A stretch of DNA of 64,000 bases, from contig NZ_JAKRKC020000001.1 of NCBI RefSeq assembly GCF_022664455.2, positions 5,957,001 to 6,021,000 on the forward strand, given 5' to 3'. The notes beneath the pieces are model-generated. The model saw only the letters and a program-made list of their open reading frames with translations, did not search any database and was not told the DNA's origin. Source of the stretch: Actinomadura luzonensis (GTDB taxonomy: Bacteria; Actinomycetota; Actinomycetes; Streptosporangiales; Streptosporangiaceae). The position numbers were made by a program, and so were the translations under genes. Of this stretch, positions 57,290-64,000 are shown piece by piece; position 1 is the stretch's first letter, and the number at the start of each line of letters is the position of its first letter.

Positions 57290-58339
57290 GTGACACCTGA
57301 TGCACACGGGGAAACATACGTCGCCATGAACTTCCACTCTGTCGGCGCGGCGCTCGTCCGGCCAGGTCAGATCCTGACCGACCGGAGCGCGTTGTCGGCC
57401 GTCGCGCGCTGGACCCAGGCCGTCTCCGAGGCGGACGGGGTCTGCGTGGCGCACCTGGCGCCCGGCGTCGATCCCTGCGAGCTCACCGCGGAGATGCGGG
57501 CCAAGGGCCTGCGGGCCTCCCCCAACCACGTCTTCCGCGGTCAGCCGCTGTTCTTCGGCGGCCCGGCGTCGCGGCCGTTCCCCGCGCCGCCGATCCCGTA
57601 CCGGCCGGCGCGGACGCGCTCGCCGGTGACGGTGGCCGTGCTCGACACCGGCGTGGCCGAGCATCCGTGGTGGTCGGGCGCGGAGTGGTACGCGAGGGTG
57701 GCCCCCGAGGACGCCGACGCGGCAGAGGGGCAGCAGGCCGGCCATGGAACGTTCATCGCGGGCCTGCTGGCGCGCCTGGCGCCGGGCGCGACGCTGCGCG
57801 TGCGGCGGGTGCTCGACGGCGACGGCGTCGGCGACGAGGCGGGCGTGATCCGCGCGCTGCACCGCATGCGCGAGCGCCCCCCGGACGTGCTCAACCTCTC
57901 CTTCGGCGGCCACACCTTCGACGACCGGCCGCCGCGCCTGCTGCACGACGCGATCGCGGCGATGACCGACACGGTGACGGTGGCCTGCGCCGGCAACACC
58001 GCCTCCGACCGCCCGTTCTGGCCGGCGGCGCTGCCCGGCGTGGTGGGCGTCGCGGCGCTGGACGCCGGCCAGCGGCGGCGGGCCGTCTACTCCGGGTACG
58101 GCACCTGGGTGGACGCCTGCGCCCGGGGCGACTGGCTGGAGAGCAGCTATCCGGACACCGGCGAGTTCGGCGGGTACGCGGCGTGGAGCGGCACGTCGTT
58201 CGCGGCGGCGCTGGTGTCGGGGACGATCGCCGGGGAGGCCGCCGGCCGGCCGGCCAAGGACGTGCTGAAGGAGCTGCTCGACGGGGGCGGTCACCGGCAA
58301 ATTCCCGATCTGGGAGTTCTCGTCCCGGCGAGTCTGTAG
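57290..58339 (+). CDS. subtilisin-like serine protease without signal peptide
   Basis: 349 aa from GTG 57290 (GGAG 7 nt upstream); GTG 57275 and ATG 57326 are alternatives. S8 triad: Asp in VTVAVLDTGVAEHPW, His in QQAGHGTFIAGLLARL, Ser in AWSGTSFAAALVSGTIAGEA; the oxyanion Asn is in VACAGNTASDRPFWPA. A roughly 100-aa N-terminal region precedes the protease domain and could be inhibitory or a recognition domain (SVGAALVRPGQILTDRSALS). No signal peptide or membrane anchor, so it acts inside the cell. Followed by an ECF sigma gene and a CHAT protein gene on the same strand. Confidence 0.87.
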   Translation: MTPDAHGETYVAMNFHSVGAALVRPGQILTDRSALSAVARWTQAVSEADGVCVAHLAPGVDPCELTAEMRAKGLRASPNHVFRGQPLFFGGPASRPFPAPPIPYRPARTRSPVTVAVLDTGVAEHPWWSGAEWYARVAPEDADAAEGQQAGHGTFIAGLLARLAPGATLRVRRVLDGDGVGDEAGVIRALHRMRERPPDVLNLSFGGHTFDDRPPRLLHDAIAAMTDTVTVACAGNTASDRPFWPAALPGVVGVAALDAGQRRRAVYSGYGTWVDACARGDWLESSYPDTGEFGGYAAWSGTSFAAALVSGTIAGEAAGRPAKDVLKELLDGGGHRQIPDLGVLVPASL

Positions 58340-58412
58340 AGTTTACGGACAGTCCCCGGTCAATCACGTGGAGGAATGATCGCCTCCTCGTCACCGCCGC
58401 GAAGGAGGCCGC

Positions 58413-58949
58413 GTGCACGCCCAACGCGCTCCTGAGGAGCTGTTGCGAGCCGCGGCCGACGGCGACCGGTCGGCGTGGGACGCGCTGGAGTCCAGGTTCG
58501 GGCCGCTCATGTGGGCGGTGGCGCGCGCGTGCGGCCTCGGCGCGGCCGATGCCGCGGACGTGGTCCAGGGCGCGTGGCTGCGGCTGCTGCAACACCTCGA
58601 CGACATCAGGGAGCCCGAGCGGGTGGGGGCCTGGCTGGCCACCACGGTCCGCCGCGAGGCGCTGCTGGTGCTGCGCGAGAGCCGTCCCGGCGTGCACTGG
58701 GCGGCGGAGGCCGGGGAGCCCGAGCCCGGCGCCGCCGTCCTCGGCAGCCATGAGCGGCAGGCGCTCTGGAGCACCGTCTCCACGTTGCGCGAGCCCTGCC
58801 GCACGCTGCTCCAGCTGGTCGCGATCGACCTCGGGAGCAGGCAGACGGCGGCCCGGCTCGGGCTGCCCCTCGGCAGCGTCGGCCCGACCCGGGCCCGCTG
58901 CCTGGAGAAACTGCGCACTCTGATCTCACCACAGGAGCCGGCGCAATGA
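58413..58949 (+). CDS. ECF-type RNA polymerase sigma factor
   Basis: 178 aa. AAGGAGG lies 6 nt before GTG 58413. Region 2: WDALESRFGPLMWAVARACG and DAADVVQGAWLRLLQHLDDI, with RVGAWLATTVRREALLVLRE. Region 4: LREPCRTLLQLVAIDLGSRQ and TAARLGLPLGSVGPTRARCL. It overlaps the next gene by ATGA. No anti-sigma zinc finger is adjacent, so control may run through the downstream partner or the protease. Confidence 0.92.
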   Translation: MHAQRAPEELLRAAADGDRSAWDALESRFGPLMWAVARACGLGAADAADVVQGAWLRLLQHLDDIREPERVGAWLATTVRREALLVLRESRPGVHWAAEAGEPEPGAAVLGSHERQALWSTVSTLREPCRTLLQLVAIDLGSRQTAARLGLPLGSVGPTRARCLEKLRTLISPQEPAQ

Positions 58950-59404
58950 TCAACGACGAGTACTTCCTGGCGGCGCTCCGGCTGACCGCCGGGACCGACC
59001 CGATCCCCGCCCACGTCTCCGCCGCCGCGCGCGAGGTCTACGGGCTGCGGATCGCCGGCTCGGTGACCGCCGCCCCGGTCGCCGAGTCGGCCGCCATCCG
59101 CACCAGCTCGGGCACGCGCGGCGACGACGGCTCGCACCTGGTGCGGTTCGTGGCCGCCGGGCTCACCTTCGACCTGGAGGTGACGGTGGGCGACGGGCTC
59201 ATCGACGTCGCCGGGCAGGTGCTGCCGCACCCCGGGGAGGGCGCGCTCGTCGACGTGCGGACGCCGCACCTGACGCTGACCCGGCGCGTCGGGCAGCACG
59301 GTCACTTCGCGGCCACGGGGCTGCCGCCGGGGTGGCTGAGCGTGGTGTGCCACCGGCCGGGCCACGCCCCGGTGCAGACCCGGTGGGTGCGCATCCGGCC
59401 ATGA
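58946..59404 (+). CDS. small partner protein of the sigma factor, unknown family
   Basis: 152 aa, ATGA overlap with the sigma gene. N-terminal helix EYFLAALRLTAGTDPIPAHV, then a beta-rich domain (HLVRFVAAGLTFDLEVTVGD, LIDVAGQVLPHPGEGALVDV, GHFAATGLPPGWLSVVCHRP) that resembles carboxypeptidase-regulatory-like/Ig-type sandwiches. The same helix-plus-sandwich pairing with ECF sigma and CHAT genes recurs in actinomycetes from memory. It may modulate the sigma factor. Confidence 0.78.
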   Translation: MINDEYFLAALRLTAGTDPIPAHVSAAAREVYGLRIAGSVTAAPVAESAAIRTSSGTRGDDGSHLVRFVAAGLTFDLEVTVGDGLIDVAGQVLPHPGEGALVDVRTPHLTLTRRVGQHGHFAATGLPPGWLSVVCHRPGHAPVQTRWVRIRP

Positions 59405-59591
59405 CCCCACGACGCCCTGTACGCCACGGAAAGCCCCAGACGATGCGCAACAGCCCCGAACATGCCCGAACCTCCCCGAGGGGCCCTGAGAGCCCTCTGA
59501 GGCCGTTCCCGGCCCCCTCCGCCTCCTTCTGACCCGTCGTCCCGCCGGGAGGGACATGTCCTTAACCGACCGTTGCGAACCAAGGCCGGCC

Positions 59592-62171
59592 ATGAGCGAC
59601 ACCTCCGACATCCCCGTCCGCCCCACCGCCCCCTGTCCCCTCGTCGAGGCGGCCGAGGCCGCCCTGCTGCGCTCGCTGGTCGATCCCGGCGACGCCGACC
59701 GCGCCGCCCGCGTGGTCCTCTCCGCGGCCGGCCGCAGCGGCGCCCCCGAGGCGGCGGCGGTGGCGCTGCGCGCCATGGCCCTCGCCGCCCGCGAGCTGGG
59801 CGACCTCGACAGCGCCGAGCGCCACCTGCGCGCCGCCATCGCCGTCCCCGGCGCCCCACGCGAACGGGTGGCGCAGGCACGGCTGTCGCTGGTCACGGTG
59901 CGCACCGAGCTCGGCCACCCGCTCCAGGCGCTCCGGCTGGCCGCCCTGGCCTGGGCCTACCTGTGCCCGCTCGACCGGGCCAAGCTCGACACCCAGCGCG
60001 CCGTCGCCCTCGCCCACCTGGGCCGGCACCAGGAGGCCATCGCCTCCTGCGACCGGGCGCTGCGCTGCCTGGCCGAGGCGCCGGGCACGGTCGACGACCA
60101 GCGGTTCCTGGCGGGCGGGCTGCTCAACCGCGGCCTCGTCCGCTGCTGCCGGGGCGAGTGGGACGCCGCCATGCGCGACCTCACGGCCTGCCTGCAGATC
60201 TCCCGGCAGGCGGGCCTGCCGCACCTGGCCCGGCTGTCGGCCGCCAACCTGCCCTTCCTCGCGGTACGCCGGGGCGACGTCGCCGGGGCCTTCCACTACT
60301 ACCGGGAGGCCGAGGACACCCTGTTCGGCTATCCCGAGCGGCTGGCCACCATGCGGGCCGACTTCGCCGGCGCGCTGCTGGCCGCGCACCTGCCCGGCGA
60401 GGCGCGGGCCATGCTCGACCTCGCCGTCCCCGAGCTGGAGGCGTGCGGGGCCCGGGTGGCGCTGGCCGAGGCGCGGCTCAAGCTGGCCCAGGTCGAGCTG
60501 CTGACCGGCGACCCGCACCGGGCGCTCCAGGTGGGCGAGCGGGCGGCGGAGGAGCTGGCCGCCCAGGAGCGCTCGGCGTGGCTGCCGCTGGCCAGGGAGG
60601 TCGTGCTGCGCTCCCGTCTCGCGCTCGGGCCCGTCACGGCCGAGCTGGTCGCCGGCCTGATCGCCTGCGCCGACGAGCTGGAGGACGGCTTCGCCCAGCT
60701 CCCGGGCGCGGCGGCGCTGCGGCTCACCGCGGCCGAGGCGGCGCTCGCGGTGGACGACCACCCGGCGGCGTCGGCGCAGCTCGCCCGGCTGACCCGGCAC
60801 GCCGCCGTGGCCGGGCTGCCCGGCGAGCCGCCCGCCGACGGGCCGCTCGCCGGGGAGTGGCAGGTGCCCGCGCCGGTGCGGCAGCACGCGCTGGCGCTGG
60901 AGGCGGCGTTGCAGGAGGACGTGCCGGGCGCGTTCCGGGCGGTGCTGGAGGGGCTGGCGGAGGTCGGGGAGGGCGTGGAGACCTTCGACGACCCGTCGCT
61001 GCGCGCCCACGCGGCGCGGGCCGGGGAGCGGCTGGCGGCGTTCGGGCTGGCGCTGGCGGTGCGTGACGGCCGGCCGGGCGACGTGTTCGAGTGGGCCGAG
61101 CGGTGGCGGGCCGTCGCGGCGCCCGCGCACGGCCGCGCCGCGCCCGACGCCGGGCGGGTGCGGGCGGAGCTGGCGGAGGCCGGGCAAGCGGCCCTGGTCG
61201 AGTTCGTGATCGACGGTGACTCGCTGCTGGCGGTGCTGGTCAGCGAGGAGCGGGTGCTCCTGCGCTGGCTGGCGGGGGTGCGGGCGGTCGAGGAGGCGGT
61301 CGTCCGGCTGCGGTACGCGCTGCGCCGGCACGGGGAGGCCCGCGACTGGCTCGGCGCGGGCCCGGTGGGCGCCCCCCGTGCCGCCGGGCCCGTCGGCGGC
61401 GGCGCGGCGCTGGAGGCGGTGGCGCGGGAGGTGGAGCGGCTGCTGTTCCGGCCGCTCGCCGCCGAGCTGGGCGACCGGCCGCTGGTGCTGGTGCCCGTCG
61501 GCGCGCTGCACACGATGCCGTGGAGCGCGCTGCCCTTCCTGCGCGAACGCCCGGTGGACGTGGCGGCGAGCGCGGCCGGCTGGTCGCGGGCCCGGGCCAG
61601 GACCCGGGCACGGCGGGGCGACCGCGGCCGCCGCCCGCCCCGGGTCGTCGCGGCGGCCGGGCCGGGGCTGACGCACGCGCAGGCCGAGGTGGCGCACGTC
61701 CTGGCCTGCCACCGCGACGCCCGCGAGGTCCCCGGCCGCACCGAGCCGGTCCTCGCCGCCCTGGCCGGCGCGGACGTGCTGCACCTGGCCGCGCACGGCG
61801 TCTTCCACGCGCGCAGCCCCCTGGTCTCCGGCATCACCCTGCACGACGGGCCGCTCATGGCCTACGACCTGCTGGCCCTGGAACGCGCGCCGGAGCTGGT
61901 GGTGTTGTCGGCGTGCAACTCCGGCATGTCCCGCGCCCCCGTCGAGGGCGCGCCGCTCGGGCTGCCCGGGACGTTCCTGGCCCAGGGCGCCTCGTGCGTG
62001 GTCGCCGGGATGGTGCCGGTCGCCGACGAGGCCGCGCGGGCGGTGATGAGCGCCTTCCACGAGCTGGTCGCGACCGGGCAGCCGCCGGACGCGGCACTGG
62101 CCGCCGCCTCGGCCAAGACCGGCGTGTACGAGTTCGTCTGTTTCGGCGCGGGCGACCGCCCGCTCCGCTAG
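59592..62171 (+). CDS. TPR-CHAT caspase-like protease
   Basis: 859 aa from ATG 59592 (AAGG 6 nt upstream). ATG 59556, with GGGAGGG very close, is an equally possible start. Residues about 1-500 are TPR-like helical repeats (AERHLRAAIAVPGAPRERVA, IASCDRALRCLAEAPG). The C-terminal 330 aa are a CHAT domain with catalytic His 735 (VLHLAAHGVFHARSP) and Cys 775 (VVLSACNSGMSRAPVEGAPL), plus the downstream LAQGASCVVAGMVPVADEAA. CHAT proteins are caspase/separase relatives cleaving specific targets when activated. It ends 4 bp from a convergent gene. Context with a subtilase and sigma factor suggests a stress or defence system. Confidence 0.9.
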   Translation: MSDTSDIPVRPTAPCPLVEAAEAALLRSLVDPGDADRAARVVLSAAGRSGAPEAAAVALRAMALAARELGDLDSAERHLRAAIAVPGAPRERVAQARLSLVTVRTELGHPLQALRLAALAWAYLCPLDRAKLDTQRAVALAHLGRHQEAIASCDRALRCLAEAPGTVDDQRFLAGGLLNRGLVRCCRGEWDAAMRDLTACLQISRQAGLPHLARLSAANLPFLAVRRGDVAGAFHYYREAEDTLFGYPERLATMRADFAGALLAAHLPGEARAMLDLAVPELEACGARVALAEARLKLAQVELLTGDPHRALQVGERAAEELAAQERSAWLPLAREVVLRSRLALGPVTAELVAGLIACADELEDGFAQLPGAAALRLTAAEAALAVDDHPAASAQLARLTRHAAVAGLPGEPPADGPLAGEWQVPAPVRQHALALEAALQEDVPGAFRAVLEGLAEVGEGVETFDDPSLRAHAARAGERLAAFGLALAVRDGRPGDVFEWAERWRAVAAPAHGRAAPDAGRVRAELAEAGQAALVEFVIDGDSLLAVLVSEERVLLRWLAGVRAVEEAVVRLRYALRRHGEARDWLGAGPVGAPRAAGPVGGGAALEAVAREVERLLFRPLAAELGDRPLVLVPVGALHTMPWSALPFLRERPVDVAASAAGWSRARARTRARRGDRGRRPPRVVAAAGPGLTHAQAEVAHVLACHRDAREVPGRTEPVLAALAGADVLHLAAHGVFHARSPLVSGITLHDGPLMAYDLLALERAPELVVLSACNSGMSRAPVEGAPLGLPGTFLAQGASCVVAGMVPVADEAARAVMSAFHELVATGQPPDAALAAASAKTGVYEFVCFGAGDRPLR

Positions 62172-62175
62172 GCCG

Positions 62176-62997
62176 CTACTCCCCCGTGGCCACCGGCCTG
62201 GAGGGGTCGGCCACCCAGTGGGACCAGGAGCCGACGTAGAGGGCGGCGGGCAGCCCGGCCAGCTCCAGCGCCAGCACCTCGTGCGCGGCCGTCACGCCGG
62301 AGCCGCAGTACGCCCCGGCCCGCACGCCCTCGCCCACCCCCAGCGCCGCGAACCTGGCCCGCAGCGCCGCGGGGTCGAGGAACCTGCCGTCGGGGCCGAC
62401 GTTCGCGGTGGTCGGCGCGCTCACGGCGCCCGGGACGTGCCCGGCCACCGGGTCGATCGGCTCCACCTCGCCCCGGTAGCGCTCCCCGGCCCTGGCGTCG
62501 AGCAGCACGCCGTCGGCGGCCAGCGCCGCGGCCTCGGCGGCGGTCAGGAGCGGCAGCCCGCCGGGGCGGGCGGTGAAGTCGCCCTCCGCCGGGCCGGGGA
62601 CGTCCTTGGTGAGCGGCCGGCCTTCCGCCGCCCAGGCGGGCAGGCCGCCGTCGAGCACCCGGACGTCGCCGTGGCCGAAGTAGCGCAGCGTCCACCAGGC
62701 GCGGGCGGCCGTGGTGGAGCCGGCGTCGTCGTACACGACGACCGGCCGGCCGTCGCTGACGCCGAGGCGGCGCATCGCGGCCTGGAACGCCTCCGGCTCG
62801 GGCAGCGGGTGCCGGCCGGCGGCGCCGGGCGGCGCGGCGAGGTCGCGGTCGAGGTCGCAGAAGACCGCGCCCGGCAGGTGGCCCTCGCGGTAGAGGTCGA
62901 GGCCGGGCGGGCCGCCGAGCCGCCAGCGCACGTCGAGCAGCGTCACCTCGCCGTCGAGCGCGGCGAGAGCGGCAGGGGTGATGAGCGGGCCCGTCAC
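62176..62997 (-). CDS. thiosulfate/3-mercaptopyruvate sulfurtransferase
   Basis: 273 aa, GTG 62997 overlapping the preceding stop by GTGA. Two rhodanese domains: N-terminal structural (VTLLDVRWRLGGPPGLDLYR, HLPGAVFCDLDRDLA) and C-terminal catalytic with AYCGSGVTAAHEVLALELAG; the CGSGVT loop is of the mercaptopyruvate-type. It transfers sulfane sulfur to acceptors such as cyanide or thiols. Confidence 0.92.
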   Translation of the reverse strand: MTGPLITPAALAALDGEVTLLDVRWRLGGPPGLDLYREGHLPGAVFCDLDRDLAAPPGAAGRHPLPEPEAFQAAMRRLGVSDGRPVVVYDDAGSTTAARAWWTLRYFGHGDVRVLDGGLPAWAAEGRPLTKDVPGPAEGDFTARPGGLPLLTAAEAAALAADGVLLDARAGERYRGEVEPIDPVAGHVPGAVSAPTTANVGPDGRFLDPAALRARFAALGVGEGVRAGAYCGSGVTAAHEVLALELAGLPAALYVGSWSHWVADPSRPVATGE

Positions 62998-64000
62998 GGG
63001 CGTACCTCCAGGAGCGGGACGTTCTGCTCGGCCGGTGTCAGCGAGCCGTGGTAGCCGGTGAACAGGGCCTCGACGCGGTGGGTCGAAGGGGCGGTGATGG
63101 CCAGGCCGTCGTGCGGGACGGCCACGACGTCGCCGATGCGCTCCAGCCACGCGTCGCGCACCCGGGGCCCGAACCAGCCGGACTCCACCGCCTCCTCCCG
63201 CGAGACCACCCACGCCCGGCCGCGGAAGACCTCGGCCCACGCCTCCAGGACGCGGCCGGCGGCGCCCGGCTCGGCGTACACGTGCCGCGCCCGCGCCTCG
63301 CCGCCGAGCAGCGCCACGCCCTCCGTCAGCTCGGGGACCTGCTCGGCGTCGACCTTCTCGGTGGCGTTGACCATGCCGTGGTCGGCGGTGACGTACATCG
63401 CGGCGCCGGGCGGCAGGCCCTCGGCCAGACGCCGGGCCATGTCGTCGACCAGGGCGAGCTGCCGCAGCCAGTCGGCGCCGCCCCAGCCGGAGAGATGGCC
63501 GGCGGCGTCGAGGTCGCCGTAGTAGACGGTGACGTGGGCGTGCGGCTCGCGCAGCGCCTCGTGCGCGCGGGCGACGCGCTCGTCGACGGTGTCGGCCGGC
63601 AGGTAGCGGACGCCGCGGAAGACGGCGCTGGTCAGGCCCGTGCCCTCGAACTCGGCGGGGGCGACGTAGCTCGGCCGCACGCCGGCCTTGGCGGCCCGCT
63701 GGTAGACGGTGGCGGCGGGCTGCCACTGCTCGGGGTCCATGGTCAGGCCGCCGGGGAGGGTCCAGCGCAGGCAGTTGAACAGGTAGCCGGTGCCGGGGAC
63801 GGCCAGGGTGAGGCCCAGCATGCCGTGCTCGCCCGGCGTCATGCCGGTGCCGAGCGAGCACAGGCTGGTGACGGTGGTGGCGGGGAAGCCGGCGGTGAGG
63901 GTGCGGCCCGGCAGGGACGACAGGAACGGGGCGGCCCCGGGGTGCGCCCGCAGCAGGTCGGCGCCGAGGCCGTCCACCAGGAACAGGCAGACGCGGTCGG
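62994..64000 (-). CDS. alkaline phosphatase superfamily phosphodiesterase (5' end beyond window)
   Basis: At least 335 aa; the frame continues through the window edge (VCLFLVDGLGADLLRAHPGA), so the start is not visible. Metal-site motifs of nucleotide pyrophosphatase/phosphodiesterase enzymes: LVDGLGADL, GFPATTVTSLCSLGTGMTPG (nucleophile Thr), YYGDLDAAGH, VTADHGMV and GYHGSLTPAEQNVPLL. Substrate unknown. Translationally coupled to the sulfurtransferase. Confidence 0.9.
   Translation of the reverse strand, partial: DRVCLFLVDGLGADLLRAHPGAAPFLSSLPGRTLTAGFPATTVTSLCSLGTGMTPGEHGMLGLTLAVPGTGYLFNCLRWTLPGGLTMDPEQWQPAATVYQRAAKAGVRPSYVAPAEFEGTGLTSAVFRGVRYLPADTVDERVARAHEALREPHAHVTVYYGDLDAAGHLSGWGGADWLRQLALVDDMARRLAEGLPPGAAMYVTADHGMVNATEKVDAEQVPELTEGVALLGGEARARHVYAEPGAAGRVLEAWAEVFRGRAWVVSREEAVESGWFGPRVRDAWLERIGDVVAVPHDGLAITAPSTHRVEALFTGYHGSLTPAEQNVPLLEVRP

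Overview
The window is strongly GC-rich with third-position GC bias, and it reads as a chromosome segment of a filamentous actinomycete, probably Streptosporangiaceae and Nonomuraea-like. That placement is an inference from gene content: a fasR-fabD-fabH-acpP-fabF-accD block, DUF3145, DUF3052 and DUF5997 proteins, a mycothiol-type maleylpyruvate isomerase-family protein, homodimeric AceE and many leaderless genes. No rRNA, CRISPR array, transposase or integrase was seen.

Layout. 0-8 kb: a membrane-tethered sigma/zinc-finger fusion, a secreted S15 peptidase, an ADP-ribosylglycohydrolase, a FadR-type regulator, a CsoR/methyltransferase pair with its operator, and a lipoprotein. 8-15.7 kb: a five-gene nitrate assimilation operon on the minus strand (narK, nasA, an FAD/[2Fe-2S] electron-transfer protein, nirB, nirD) whose ORFs overlap or nearly touch. 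15.8-30.8 kb: accessory metabolism and regulation, including a GNAT enzyme, an aldo/keto reductase, a PASTA protein, a vanadium haloperoxidase, a MocR-like regulator without its PLP lysine, TPR proteins, a frameshifted alpha/beta hydrolase, and a divergent DUF5997/LysR-like pair.

30.8-34.3 kb is a decayed patch. It holds an RTX-type pseudogene, a frameshifted conserved gene, small orphan genes and a tRNA-Val. It also holds two tandem structured RNAs. Each has a tRNA T-arm, a perfectly paired acceptor stem closed by a TTCG-containing loop, and a D-arm, in permuted order (3' half before 5' half). The best explanation is a pair of YrlA-type bacterial Y RNAs (tRNA mimics that bind Ro60), although no Ro60 gene lies in the window.

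34.3-57 kb is mostly housekeeping: a ROK kinase, AhpE, DUF3052, YjbQ, a NarL-type two-component pair, aceE, hydrolases, a WYL regulator, a PHP phosphoesterase, a YjfM/YjfC/YjfL-like trio, and the fatty acid synthesis operon with its PucR-type regulator. 57-62 kb is a likely regulated-proteolysis or conflict cluster: a subtilase without a signal peptide, an ECF sigma factor, a small partner and a TPR-CHAT caspase-like protein. The window ends in a sulfurtransferase and a truncated phosphodiesterase.

Two patterns recur across the window. Many start codons sit 6-7 nt after a TANNNT -10 hexamer, which implies leaderless mRNAs. Three genes have short tandem repeats lying exactly over their stop codons.
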